A stretch of DNA of 64,000 nt from SIG565 sp045651765 (GCA_045651765.1 JAZRSY010000002.1:1-64000), one strand, 5' to 3'; positions 51,190-59,732 are shown, counted from the first letter of the stretch. The notes: generated by a model not told the origin, from the letters alone. Numbers and translations are program-made.

Positions 51190-51863
51190 ATTTTTTTGCC
51201 CTTTTCAATTAAATTAAAGTTGCCGTAACGGTCTAATGTCATTAAAAATATTTTATCGACACTAATATTTTTGCTTTTTAGGCGTTTGTTTACATCGCCT
51301 TTGGTAATTCCCAAAGCACTAATGGATTCTTCTATAAATTTACCATCGGTTATAACGGGTAATTGAATAGCGCTTTTTTTTGCCTTTATTTTAATATCTT
51401 TTAAGGTTGCGGGTTGGTCTGCAGGGTTAAGCATAACGGTTAGGGTCCCGTCAACCTCAAGCACGGCATAGGCCACGGTGGAAATATCAAAAACGTCGCG
51501 GTCGCGCAGCATTTCTATTAAGTCAACGGCGGTCATCCGCACCTTTTTCATGGCCTGTTCATCAATTTGACCGTTTTTTATTATTACCTTAGATTGCCCG
51601 TTCATTATTTTGCGAAACCTTATGCTTTTCATGGTTAAAACCGAAATTATTATTTCTATTACCACCAACACAAAAATGGCCGCTATACCGTTAATTACGG
51701 GTTGCTCGGCATCTTGCATTGGTATGGTTGCAACCTCAGATATAAGAAAAGTAACCACAAGTTCGTTGGGCTGCATATCACCAATTTGGCGCTTGCCCAT
51801 TAACCGAATACCTATGGTTACAAACAAATACATTATTACTGTGCGAATTAATATAATATTCAT
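51186..51863 (-). CDS. DUF421 (YetF/YcaP) family membrane protein
   Basis: A 225-aa protein with three N-terminal helices (residues ~1-80, including RLMGKRQIGDMQPNELVVTFLISEVATIP, the family signature) and a cytosolic beta-rich domain (MIEMLRDRDVFDISTVAYAVLEVDGTLTV). Bacillus members influence spore germination and membrane properties. Partner of the downstream DUF4363 gene. Confidence 0.92.
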   Translation of the reverse strand: MNIILIRTVIMYLFVTIGIRLMGKRQIGDMQPNELVVTFLISEVATIPMQDAEQPVINGIAAIFVLVVIEIIISVLTMKSIRFRKIMNGQSKVIIKNGQIDEQAMKKVRMTAVDLIEMLRDRDVFDISTVAYAVLEVDGTLTVMLNPADQPATLKDIKIKAKKSAIQLPVITDGKFIEESISALGITKGDVNKRLKSKNISVDKIFLMTLDRYGNFNLIEKGKKI

Positions 51864-51897
51864 TTATACCACCGCACATATTTTATGCTTAATTACA

Positions 51898-52533
51898 TTA
51901 TTTATCCAAATTTTTTATTTTATAAGAAAGTTTCATTAAATCGTCGCCAAAATGAATGTTTTCCACCGCAATACCTTCAAAATTAAGCGTCAAATCGTAA
52001 TGGCTAAAGTTTAAAAATCCCTTAACACCAAGCCTGATTAAATGCTCGGCTATTGGGTAAACGGCCTCTTTAGGAATGCACAAAACTGCGGCATCGGGGT
52101 GATTTTCTTTGCAAAACTCATCTAACTGATTAGTGTTGCGAATGGGTATATTCCTAACAATATTGCCCACAAGCGATTCCTTTTCATCGAAAAGTCCAAT
52201 AAGACTAAAGCCTTTGTCATTAAAATTAACATGCTGTGTTATTGCTTTACCAAGGTTGCCCATACCAATAACTATTATTTTTTTGGTGTTATTTATGCCT
52301 AAAATATTGCCGATTTCTTCACGCAAAATGTCGGTATTATAACCGTAGCCCTGTTGGCCAAAACCGCCAAAACAGTTTAAATCCTGCCTGATTTGGCTGG
52401 CTGTTAAACCCATGCGTTTGGCAAGTTCGCCTGAAGATATTCTTTTAATTCCGGCGGCCGAAAGGTCCCCTAAAAACCTATAGTAACGCGGAAGCCTTTT
52501 TATAACATATGCCGATATACCTTTAATTTGCAT
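51898..52533 (-). CDS. rex: Redox-sensing transcriptional repressor Rex
   Basis: A 211-aa NADH/NAD+ sensor. The N-terminal winged helix (RLPRYYRFLGDL... ISSGELAKRMGLTASQIRQDLNCFG) is followed by a Rossmann domain with VIGMGNLGKAI. Rex represses fermentation and NADH-reoxidation genes until NADH rises. The ATG at 52533 follows a GGGGAGC site; the frame continues upstream without homology. It is divergent from the PerR/Fur gene. Confidence 0.96.
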   Translation of the reverse strand: MQIKGISAYVIKRLPRYYRFLGDLSAAGIKRISSGELAKRMGLTASQIRQDLNCFGGFGQQGYGYNTDILREEIGNILGINNTKKIIVIGMGNLGKAITQHVNFNDKGFSLIGLFDEKESLVGNIVRNIPIRNTNQLDEFCKENHPDAAVLCIPKEAVYPIAEHLIRLGVKGFLNFSHYDLTLNFEGIAVENIHFGDDLMKLSYKIKNLDK

Positions 52534-52569
52534 AACGCTGCTCCCCTTTGTTATTTTTTTATCATTACA

Positions 52570-52598
52570 ATTATCTAACAAAATTTTAAAAAAGTCAA
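52570..52598 (-). promoter_or_regulatory. Promoter of rex
   Basis: On the minus strand, -35 TTGACT (52598-52593), 17-base spacer, -10 GATAAT (52575-52570). Confidence 0.6.
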
Positions 52599-52608
52599 TA
52601 AAAAACAC

Positions 52609-52655
52609 TTGACAAATGCAAAAAATTTGTTATAATAAAAACAGTAATCATTACT
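52609..52655 (+). promoter_or_regulatory. Promoter and Per/Fur-box-like operator of the PerR/Fur gene
   Basis: -35 TTGACA (52609-52614), 16-base spacer, -10 TATAAT (52631-52636). A perfect 13-base dyad AGTAAT-C-ATTACT (52643-52655) covers the expected transcription start. Its core TAAT-N-ATTA matches the centre of PerR boxes, suggesting autorepression. Confidence 0.75.
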
Positions 52656-52672
52656 ACTTTTGCGAGGGAACT

Positions 52673-53053
52673 ATGAAAAATTATTCAAAACAGCGTGAGG
52701 TAATATTAAATGTGCTGCACAGCACAAACACCCACCCCACTGTAAGTTGGATTTATTCTGAGGCGCGCAAAACACTGCCCAATATAAGTCTGGGCACCGT
52801 TTACCGCAACCTGACCGAGCTTAAAAAAAGCGGACAAATAGTAGAGGTTTCGGTAGAAGACGGTTTCCAGCACTTTGACGGCAACATAACCACGCACCTG
52901 CATTTTTATTGCACAAAATGCCAAAACATTTATGATTGTGCCTGCCCCGAAAACCAACTTAAAAATTATTTAGAAGAAAACTTAGGTTGCAATATTACCG
53001 AACAAAAATTGATTTTTAACGGAGTTTGTAAAAACTGCTCTGTTAATATATAA
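52673..53053 (+). CDS. perR: Fur-family regulator, probably PerR
   Basis: A 126-aa Fur-fold regulator. Winged helix: YSKQREVILNVLHSTNTHPTVSWIYSEARKTLPNISLGTVYRNLTELKKSG. Metal sites: HFDGNITTHLHFYCTKC with a second CxxC-type pair in CKNC near the C terminus (structural zinc). Aspartate in the HFDGN position, next to the regulatory His, is the feature of peroxide-sensing PerR. The adjacent rubrerythrin and ferritin genes and the Per-box-like operator support PerR over Fur or Zur. Confidence 0.85.
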   Translation: MKNYSKQREVILNVLHSTNTHPTVSWIYSEARKTLPNISLGTVYRNLTELKKSGQIVEVSVEDGFQHFDGNITTHLHFYCTKCQNIYDCACPENQLKNYLEENLGCNITEQKLIFNGVCKNCSVNI

Positions 53054-53083
53054 ATTAAAAATTTTATTACGAGGTGTTAAATT

Positions 53084-53626
53084 ATGAAAAAATTTGTATG
53101 TACTATTTGCGGTTATGTTCACGAAGGAGATTCCGCTCCAGACTCCTGCCCAATTTGCAAAGCCCCTGCTTCCAAATTCACTGAGCAAGCCGGCGAAAAA
53201 ACCTGGGCTGCCGAGCACGTTGTTGGCGTTGCTAAAGGCGTGGATGAAAGAATTATTGAAGGTTTGCGCGAAAACTTTAACGGCGAATGCAGCGAGGTTG
53301 GAATGTATTTAGCTATGGCCCGCGTTGCTCACCGCGAAGGCTACCCCGAAATTGGTTTGTATTGGGAAAAGGCCGCCTACGAAGAGGCCGAGCACGCAGC
53401 AAAATTTGCCGAACTTTTAGGTGAAGTTTTAACCGATTCCACCAAGAAAAACCTTGAAATGCGTGTAGATGCCGAAAACGGCGCCACAATGGGTAAATTC
53501 GAACTTGCGAAGCTTGCTAAAGAACTTGGACTCGATGCCATTCACGACACCGTTCACGAAATGGCACGCGATGAAGCCCGCCACGGCAAAGCCTTCGAAG
53601 GTTTACTAAACCGCTATTTCGGTTAA
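53084..53626 (+). CDS. Reverse rubrerythrin
   Basis: A 180-aa peroxide-reducing protein with the rubredoxin domain at the N terminus (CTICGYVHEGDSAPDSCPIC, two CxxC knuckles) and the ferritin-like di-iron domain after it (ECSEVGMYLAMARVAHREGYPEIGLYWEKAAYEEAEHA and HEMARDEARHGKAF). Rubredoxin-first order defines reverse rubrerythrin, a major NADH-linked peroxidase component of clostridia. It lies 30 bases after the PerR-like gene, probably co-transcribed and peroxide-induced. Confidence 0.95.
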   Translation: MKKFVCTICGYVHEGDSAPDSCPICKAPASKFTEQAGEKTWAAEHVVGVAKGVDERIIEGLRENFNGECSEVGMYLAMARVAHREGYPEIGLYWEKAAYEEAEHAAKFAELLGEVLTDSTKKNLEMRVDAENGATMGKFELAKLAKELGLDAIHDTVHEMARDEARHGKAFEGLLNRYFG

Positions 53627-53631
53627 TAAAT

Positions 53632-53661
53632 TTTGGGCGGTCTTGGTTGACCGCCCTTTTT
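53632..53661 (+). terminator. Hairpin between rubrerythrin and ferritin
   Basis: GGGCGGTC (53635-53642) pairs with GACCGCCC (53649-53656), followed by TTTTT. It lies directly before the ferritin ribosome-binding site (53664-53670), leaving no room for a ferritin promoter after it. It may reduce rather than abolish ferritin transcription. Confidence 0.8.
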
Positions 53662-53679
53662 AAAAAGGAGTAGATTTTT

Positions 53680-54192
53680 ATGTTAGATAAAAAAGTAATT
53701 GAACTTTTAAACGACCAAATAAACAAGGAATTTTACAGTGCCTATCTTTATTTAGATATAGCAAATTACTATACAAAAAACGATTTAGACGGTTTTGCAA
53801 ATTGGTACACAATTCAGGCGCAAGAAGAACGCGACCATGCACTGCTATTTTTAAAATATTTACAAATCAACAGTATTCCTGTAGAACTTAAGGCTATCGA
53901 CAAGCCCGATAAAACCTTTAGCAACCACCTCGACCCGTTACTTGCGGGTGCCGAACACGAACGCTATGTTACCTCACTTATACATAATATTTATGATGCG
54001 GCTTATTCGGTAAAAGATTTTAGAACAATGCAGTTTTTGGACTGGTTTGTTAAAGAACAAATGGAAGAGGAAGAAAACGCAGATAAAATGGTTAATAAAT
54101 ATAACCTGTTCGGCGATGACCCCAAAAGTCTTTATTTGTTGGACCAAGAACTTGCCGCAAGGGTTTACACAGCCCCAAGCCTTGTTCTTTAA
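53680..54192 (+). CDS. ftnA: Ferritin (iron storage protein)
   Basis: A 170-aa ferritin of the bacterial non-heme type. Ferroxidase residues are visible in NKEFYSAYLYLDIANYY, QAQEERDHALLFLKYL and FVKEQMEEEENADKM. It stores iron and limits Fenton chemistry. It follows reverse rubrerythrin across a hairpin, completing an iron and peroxide defence block. Confidence 0.95.
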   Translation: MLDKKVIELLNDQINKEFYSAYLYLDIANYYTKNDLDGFANWYTIQAQEERDHALLFLKYLQINSIPVELKAIDKPDKTFSNHLDPLLAGAEHERYVTSLIHNIYDAAYSVKDFRTMQFLDWFVKEQMEEEENADKMVNKYNLFGDDPKSLYLLDQELAARVYTAPSLVL

Positions 54193-54250
54193 TTTAAGAG
54201 ACTTTTAACTCGTTATTTTAAATACGCAAAAACCTTATAAACACTAATAT

Positions 54251-54290
54251 TTTAGGGCATTCACCATTTTGGTGAATGCCCTAAATTTTT
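54251..54290 (+). terminator. Strong terminator after ferritin
   Basis: TTTAGGGCATTCACCA pairs with TGGTGAATGCCCTAAA (16-bp stem) followed by T run. Confidence 0.9.
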
Positions 54291-54379
54291 ACCCAAAATT
54301 GATGCTCGCGTGCAATGCAAGGTATAACTTATATTAATGTTATATGTACTACAATTTTTATTATAAGAATAACACACAC

Positions 54380-54408
54380 TTGTTTTTTGTAAAAATTTGT
54401 GATATTAT
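54380..54408 (+). promoter_or_regulatory. Promoter of the surface O-acylation operon
   Basis: -35 TTGTTT (54380-54385), 17-base spacer, -10 TATTAT (54403-54408), about 38 bases before the first start codon, with an AGGAGAGG ribosome-binding site. Confidence 0.55.
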
Positions 54409-54446
54409 AAAAAATACAAAAGTTTATATATAGGAGAGGATTTTTT

Positions 54447-56021
54447 ATGCGTAAATTTACAGCAATTTTAACATCGATTCTATTAATGTTTTTTTTAATT
54501 TCCTGTGGTAGTGGTGATACAGAAAATAACCTCCCGCAAGAATCTTCGCCCAAACCTAATACCTCGGCGACAGAAAATAACATAATTCGTAACATTACCT
54601 ACCATGTTGTAGGTGATAATGTTTTTGAAACGCAGTTTAATACCAGCTATTGGAAAATGCCCTTTGCCAGAGAGGATGATGGTCAGTTCATCCGTGATGG
54701 ATATGTACTTTTGGGTTATTCCTACGACCAAAACGGCAATGGTGAATTAATCCGCCCCGGATATAAATACACACTGAAGACCGAGGATAAACAACAGCAT
54801 CTGTACTGTGTATGGGCAAAGGAAACAAACGCTTCTGATTTTACTGTAAAATCAGAAACTGCTAACACCGTACACATTACCTCTTACAAAGGCAGTGACA
54901 ATGTGGTGTATATCCCTCGAAAAATCGACGGTAAGACCGTAACCGGTATAGCCGAGGGTGCTTTTGCCAATTGCAAATCCCTAAATGAAGTACATATTTC
55001 CTCCTCGGTGCTTGAGGTTGAGAAAAAGGCGTTTGCTTTCTGTTCTAACTTAAAAACCGTTACTGTTTATGATAATTTGACAACCATAAGTGATGCTTCT
55101 TTTGAAGGTTCGCCAATTAAGACTGTACGTATATGTGCGGGACAATTGCCCAGTTATATGAATAGTTATGAAACATACGGCAAGAAATACGAACGATTGA
55201 TGCAAACTGCAGGTCAAGACCGCATAGTAGCACTGGCGGGTTCCAGTGTGCAGTTTGGCGTTAAATCTGATTATATGCAAACGCTATTTGAAAATGACTA
55301 TTCTGTTGTTAATTTTGGAACTAACGGCAATATGAACGTTGCGCTTTTCTTAGATGCCATTTCGCCACTCTTAACAGAAAAAGATGTTGTAGTATTTACG
55401 CCAGAACAATACGGACCGTATGCCTACCACGTAAACGGTAATCCCGAAATAGCCTCGGCTACTTTCCAGGGACTCTCTACCTGCTATAACTTATTTGAAA
55501 ATATTGATGTATCAAATTACACCAACGTATTTGATGCAATTGGGTTGTATTGTACCGTGTCATCAAAAATGCCCAAACTGACATGGGAAGATACCAACGA
55601 ATACCATGACAAATACGGCGATATGAAAGCAATAGTCAGCCGAATGAATTCCCCTGATTTCCGTAACGGAGCAAACGGATATTTCCGCTTTAACAGCACG
55701 GTAATCCCTGCCGAATACATCCCGCATTTAAACCGTGTTATCGACACCGCCAAAGCATCGGGAGCAAAGGTGTTATTTAGTTATCCGCCCCATAATAAAA
55801 ACAACATTGAAGAATCCAGTTTAAACGAAGAGGCTTACACCTCCTACAACGAATGGATTGCTAAAACGATGCATTGCCAGTTAATTTCCGATGTTCAGGA
55901 TTATATCTATGATGGCCAATATTTTGATAATACCGATTACCATTTAAATTCGGTAGGCAGAAAGTTAAATACCGAAAAACTGGTAAAAGACATAATTGCC
56001 GCCGATATCGGAGTTAAATAA
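54447..56021 (+). CDS. Lipoprotein with BspA-type repeats followed by an SGNH-like domain
   Basis: A 524-aa lipoprotein (lipobox LISC, cysteine ~20). Residues ~130-230 contain leucine-rich BspA-type repeats (VVYIPRKIDGKTVTGIAEGAFANCKSL, then EKKAFAFCSNLKTVTV). Residues ~250-520 look like an SGNH/DltD-like hydrolase: ALAGSSVQFG (nucleophile serine), NFGTNGNMN and DYHLNSVG (Asp/His). It is first in an operon with a small membrane protein, an MBOAT acyltransferase and a second SGNH/LRR protein. By analogy with AlgJ/AlgX and DltD it may transfer or remove acyl groups on a surface polymer. Confidence 0.85.
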   Translation: MRKFTAILTSILLMFFLISCGSGDTENNLPQESSPKPNTSATENNIIRNITYHVVGDNVFETQFNTSYWKMPFAREDDGQFIRDGYVLLGYSYDQNGNGELIRPGYKYTLKTEDKQQHLYCVWAKETNASDFTVKSETANTVHITSYKGSDNVVYIPRKIDGKTVTGIAEGAFANCKSLNEVHISSSVLEVEKKAFAFCSNLKTVTVYDNLTTISDASFEGSPIKTVRICAGQLPSYMNSYETYGKKYERLMQTAGQDRIVALAGSSVQFGVKSDYMQTLFENDYSVVNFGTNGNMNVALFLDAISPLLTEKDVVVFTPEQYGPYAYHVNGNPEIASATFQGLSTCYNLFENIDVSNYTNVFDAIGLYCTVSSKMPKLTWEDTNEYHDKYGDMKAIVSRMNSPDFRNGANGYFRFNSTVIPAEYIPHLNRVIDTAKASGAKVLFSYPPHNKNNIEESSLNEEAYTSYNEWIAKTMHCQLISDVQDYIYDGQYFDNTDYHLNSVGRKLNTEKLVKDIIAADIGVK

Positions 56022-56038
56022 GAAGGGGTCGCAAGTAT

Positions 56039-56323
56039 ATGATATATTGTGAACAGCCCATATTTGTGTTATTTCCAATACTATTACTGCTTTGGCAAAT
56101 CTTCACGTATTGGTTAAAGAGAAAAAAGCAGATATCATCACCATTAGATATTGCACTGACAGGTATAGGTGTTGTGGGACATACTACTGCCATTTCTGTC
56201 ATCCTACTGAATAACGGCACACTTTCCGATGTCTTGCTACTTGTTTTACTGAGCGGGGCTTTTTCCCTGCTTCTGTCACCGCAACCTAACAAAACATCCT
56301 CTAAGACGGAGGAAGACATATGA
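56039..56323 (+). CDS. Small three-helix membrane protein of the O-acylation operon
   Basis: A 94-aa hydrophobic protein with three probable helices (FVLFPILLLLWQIFTYWL, LDIALTGIGVVGHTTAISVILL, VLLLVLLSGAFSLLL) and a short polar tail. I do not recognise its family. It lies 17 bases after the lipoprotein gene and overlaps the MBOAT gene by 4 bases, so it is probably an accessory subunit, as small membrane proteins are in the dlt and alginate acetylation systems. Confidence 0.7.
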   Translation: MIYCEQPIFVLFPILLLLWQIFTYWLKRKKQISSPLDIALTGIGVVGHTTAISVILLNNGTLSDVLLLVLLSGAFSLLLSPQPNKTSSKTEEDI

Positions 56324-57747
56324 ATTTTAATTCCATTCAGTTTTTAATCTTCTATCCAATAATTGCTGTTTTGAATTTTATTGTTCCGCGTAAATACAGG
56401 TGGATTCCTCTACTTATTTCAAGCTACTATTTTTACATGACGTGGAATGCCAAACTCTTTTTTCTAATTCTGTTTACAACGGCAGTCTCCTTTGCCTCGG
56501 GGCTTCTTATTGAGAAAAAACCAAAACAAAAAACCTTATGGATGGTTATTTCTGTTGTTGCATCTTTGTCGGTGTTATTTTTCTTCAAGTATTACAATTT
56601 TTTTGTAGGCAATATTGGGAATTTTATAGGCATTGATTTAACACTGCGATTAGTTCTGCCTGTGGGAATTTCGTTCTACACCTTCCAAACCTTATCCTAT
56701 AGTATTGATGTATACCGCGGAAATATCAAAGCCGAGCGAAATTTCTTCTACTATGCGTTGTTCGTTTCCTTCTTTCCCCAGTTGGTGGCAGGGCCCATTG
56801 AGCGACCCAACAATCTACTACCCCAGCTTCATGCGGAGCATACCTTTAACTCCAATGATTTATACATCGGTGCCAAACGTATGCTTGCCGGCTTTTTTAA
56901 AAAAATTGTGGTTGCCGATACAGTAGCTGTATATGTAAATGCAGTATACAATAATCCCGTTAATAAAAGCGGACTTGCAATTATAGTGGCTACGCTGCTC
57001 TTTTCCGTACAGATTTATTGCGACTTTTCGGGATATACGGATATCGCCATTGGCTGTGCGCGTATTATGGGTTACCGTTTAATGCAGAACTTTGACCGTC
57101 CTTATTCTGCGGAAAATATCCGCGATTTTTGGGCGCGCTGGCATATTAGTTTATCCAGTTGGTTTAAGGATTATCTATATATCCCCCTTGGCGGAAACCG
57201 TAAAGGGTACACCCGCCAACTTGTTAATCTTTTTATCGTATTTGTAGCCAGTGGTTTGTGGCACGGAGCAGAATGGACGTTTATTTTTTGGGGACTAATC
57301 CACGGCATTTATCGTGTTGTAGGAGACTTGACCTATAAAAAGCGTGAAAAACTATACGCATCAATTGGTATTGATACTGCCAGCCGTCCTGTTCGTATAT
57401 TTCGTACGGCTGTTACCTTTATTCTGGTATGCTTTGCCTGGATTTTCTTTCGCGCCAACAATACCACAGAGCTTTTAATAATATTAAAAAACTTGTTTAC
57501 AATCTTTTCTGCCTCCACCTTTATAAGTGAACTCGGTCTAACCTTGAGCAATGCGCTCATTATAGTCCTTGCTATTGTAATTATGATTCTTTTGGACCAC
57601 AGGTTGACTCTCACACATTATAACTCTAAGGGTGGCGCAAAACTTGTTGGCGGAACATCACTATATCTGCTGTGGGCTATTTTGTTTGCTTGGTTAATTC
57701 TTTTGGCAAACAACGGTTCCAGCGCGTTTATCTATTTCCAATTTTAA
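56320..57747 (+). CDS. MBOAT-family O-acyltransferase (AlgI/DltB-like)
   Basis: A 475-aa polytopic membrane acyltransferase of normal AlgI/DltB length. Signatures: PVGISFYTFQTLSYSIDVYRG, FPQLVAGPIERPNNLLPQL, RDFWARWHISLSSWFKDYLYIPLGG and the catalytic histidine in VASGLWHGAEWTF. It moves acyl (often acetyl) groups across the membrane to extracellular polysaccharide or teichoic acid. The SGNH-domain proteins on either side are its likely partners. Confidence 0.94.
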   Translation: MNFNSIQFLIFYPIIAVLNFIVPRKYRWIPLLISSYYFYMTWNAKLFFLILFTTAVSFASGLLIEKKPKQKTLWMVISVVASLSVLFFFKYYNFFVGNIGNFIGIDLTLRLVLPVGISFYTFQTLSYSIDVYRGNIKAERNFFYYALFVSFFPQLVAGPIERPNNLLPQLHAEHTFNSNDLYIGAKRMLAGFFKKIVVADTVAVYVNAVYNNPVNKSGLAIIVATLLFSVQIYCDFSGYTDIAIGCARIMGYRLMQNFDRPYSAENIRDFWARWHISLSSWFKDYLYIPLGGNRKGYTRQLVNLFIVFVASGLWHGAEWTFIFWGLIHGIYRVVGDLTYKKREKLYASIGIDTASRPVRIFRTAVTFILVCFAWIFFRANNTTELLIILKNLFTIFSASTFISELGLTLSNALIIVLAIVIMILLDHRLTLTHYNSKGGAKLVGGTSLYLLWAILFAWLILLANNGSSAFIYFQF

Positions 57748-57763
57748 GAAGACGGTGAAGTAT

Positions 57764-59194
57764 ATGAAAAAAACAATCACACTATGCGTTCTTTCCGTTA
57801 TTCTTTTGCTATTCCCGCTATCTATGGTAATGGTAACTGCTCTAACTGCGCCCTGCCAGTATGATGAGACATTCCTTGCAGAACTTAAGGACAAACATGC
57901 CAGACTCACTTCTATTAAAACCGAAAAAATTGTCTTGATTGGTGGCTCTAATTTAGCGTTTGGAGTAGATTCCGCTAGATTAGAAGAATATGTGGGCATG
58001 CCGGTAGTGAATTATGGCTTGTATGCCACAATTGGAACCAAGTCCATGCTGGATATGTCTCGTTTTTACATTGGCAAAGGCGATATTGTTGTTATTTGCC
58101 CCGAAACAAATCAGCAGACATATTCTCTTTATTACAATGCCCGTAGCATGTGGCAGGCATTAGACTGTGATTTTTCTATGTTAAAGGATGTAGGCTTTTC
58201 CAACCTGGGTAAGTTGATTGCGGTTCTGCCTGAATTCGCTGCAGAAAAACGCGCTTTCATCCGCACAAATACCAAGCCGTCCCCAACTGGTATTTATGCT
58301 AAAGCATCTTTTAATGAATACGGGGATATTGCGGTAGAACGCCCCTATAACGAGATGCCAACAAAATACGATACATCCATGCCTGTATCTCTAACTACTG
58401 ATTTGTTGGACAAAGAATTTATTGATTATATAAATAAATATGCCGCTAACTGCCAACAGCGCGGAGCTAAGGTGTATTTTGGGTTTTCGCCAATCAATGC
58501 AGATGCCATAGTATCTACCGAACAACAAAAAGAGGAGTTTTATAATGCGTTAAGCAAAGAACTAAAATTCCCTCTGCTAAGTAGTATTGACGACTATATA
58601 TTGGACTCCGCATATTTTTACGATACCAACTTCCATTTAAATTCGTGCGGTGCCTTGCAGCGCACTTCACTGTTAGCCGACGACTTATTACGCGTGTTGG
58701 GAGCTAACGAACGGGTAGAAACCATAAAATACCCCCCGCCAAAACGTCCCGATGATTATTTCGCGCCAGCAGGCACCCCCGACGAAAATGCAAAATACTT
58801 TTCGTTTGAAGAATTTGAGGATGGGTTAGCCATTGTAGGCCTTTCTGAAATCGGAAAGCTTGAAGAAACCCTCGTTATTCCCAAAACTGCTGAAGGAAAA
58901 GCGGTTCTATTAATTGGCGATAACGCGTTTGCAGGCTCTAATGTTTTGGAGCGTGTTGTTATTGGAAAGCAGGCGGCAATTAAAGCCTTTACATCAGAGG
59001 CATTAAGCAACTGTCCTTCCTTACGGGCAATTGAAATACATCTGCCCCCTTCGGCATTACCAATTAATCCGGAAGCTGTTAAGAAAATGCCTACTGATTG
59101 CCTTATATATGTACCATCATACGCGTACAGCGAATTTGCTACCGATTATTTTTGGAGTGGCATGATGCAGTATGTAATGACAATCGAGGAATAA
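57764..59194 (+). CDS. Exported SGNH-like protein with C-terminal BspA-type repeats
   Basis: A 476-aa protein with an N-terminal membrane anchor or signal (LCVLSVILLLFPLSMVMVTAL). Residues ~45-320 form an SGNH-like domain (VLIGGSNLAFGVDS, VNYGLYATIGT, DTNFHLNSCGALQ). Residues ~350-476 are BspA-like leucine-rich repeats (LVIPKTAEGKAVLLIGDNAFAGSNVLERVVIG). This is the reverse order of the first protein of the operon. The ATG at 57764 is better placed than the GTG at 57755 relative to the AAGACGG region. It probably cooperates with MBOAT outside the cell. Confidence 0.85.
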   Translation: MKKTITLCVLSVILLLFPLSMVMVTALTAPCQYDETFLAELKDKHARLTSIKTEKIVLIGGSNLAFGVDSARLEEYVGMPVVNYGLYATIGTKSMLDMSRFYIGKGDIVVICPETNQQTYSLYYNARSMWQALDCDFSMLKDVGFSNLGKLIAVLPEFAAEKRAFIRTNTKPSPTGIYAKASFNEYGDIAVERPYNEMPTKYDTSMPVSLTTDLLDKEFIDYINKYAANCQQRGAKVYFGFSPINADAIVSTEQQKEEFYNALSKELKFPLLSSIDDYILDSAYFYDTNFHLNSCGALQRTSLLADDLLRVLGANERVETIKYPPPKRPDDYFAPAGTPDENAKYFSFEEFEDGLAIVGLSEIGKLEETLVIPKTAEGKAVLLIGDNAFAGSNVLERVVIGKQAAIKAFTSEALSNCPSLRAIEIHLPPSALPINPEAVKKMPTDCLIYVPSYAYSEFATDYFWSGMMQYVMTIEE

Positions 59195-59234
59195 CCAAAA
59201 GACATTTTCATAAATATTACAAAGTTAGCAATAT

Positions 59235-59266
59235 AAAAAACCTCACTCTTACGAGTGAGGTTTTTG
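59235..59266. terminator. Terminator of the O-acylation operon
   Basis: CCTCACTC (59241-59248) pairs with GAGTGAGG (59253-59260), flanked by A and T runs. Confidence 0.85.
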
Positions 59267-59292
59267 TGTTTTATCCCATAAAAAGCGAATAA

Positions 59293-59340
59293 GAACATAG
59301 TAAAGCATTTGAAGGTCTTCTCGGTAGTTACTTCAAATAA
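59293..59340 (+). pseudogene. Remnant of a rubrerythrin gene 3' end (copy 1)
   Basis: Fifteen codons reading EHSKAFEGLLGSYFK and a stop match the C terminus of rubrerythrin (ARHGKAFEGLLNRYFG in the intact gene at 53084). The match begins abruptly; an in-frame stop lies just upstream and nothing of the rest of the gene is present. A terminator follows directly (59346-59387), as at a normal gene end. Confidence 0.7.
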
Positions 59341-59345
59341 ATAAA

Positions 59346-59390
59346 AAACAAAGGTGTATGGGAATTTAATTTCATACACCTTTGTTTACT
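59346..59390. terminator. Bidirectional terminator
   Basis: AAACAAAGGTGTATG pairs with CATACACCTTTGTTT (15-bp stem). It ends the small membrane protein gene on the minus strand and lies just after rubrerythrin remnant 1. Confidence 0.85.
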
Positions 59391-59408
59391 GCAAGCTTTA
59401 TGAGGATT

Positions 59409-59621
59409 TTACTTTTTGCGAAACTTGATTGCCAAAACCGCACACACAATAATGCCTATCATAAACGGGACAGCATATATAAAGGCGACTTCCGGTGGAG
59501 CACTACAACCCATGTGTTCAATACAACAAATCATTCCACGATAATAATAAGCAACAACAAAGCACATAACGTTAGATAATATAATTGCAACAGTTATAAA
59601 TAAGATGCTTAATTTTTTCAT
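59409..59621 (-). CDS. Small two-helix membrane protein
   Basis: A 70-aa protein with two hydrophobic helices (LFITVAIILSNVMCFVVAYYY and FIYAVPFMIGIIVCAVLAI), a Cys-containing outer loop (GMICCIEHMGCSAPPE) and a basic tail. I do not recognise it. It has its own near-consensus promoter (59658-59686) and terminator, and is enclosed by the two rubrerythrin 3'-end remnants, so it is likely cargo of a past insertion. Confidence 0.65.
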   Translation of the reverse strand: MKKLSILFITVAIILSNVMCFVVAYYYRGMICCIEHMGCSAPPEVAFIYAVPFMIGIIVCAVLAIKFRKK

Positions 59622-59657
59622 TAGTCAGTATATTCTCCCTATATTTTTTATAAGATA

Positions 59658-59686
59658 ATTGTATAATAAACGTTAATAATTGTCAA
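59658..59686 (-). promoter_or_regulatory. Promoter of the small membrane protein gene
   Basis: On the minus strand, perfect -35 TTGACA (59686-59681), 17-base spacer, -10 TACAAT (59663-59658). Confidence 0.7.
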
Positions 59687-59732
59687 GAAAAAACTTTTGG
59701 GTGTGACAAAAGTGTAATTTCAAACCGTGATT

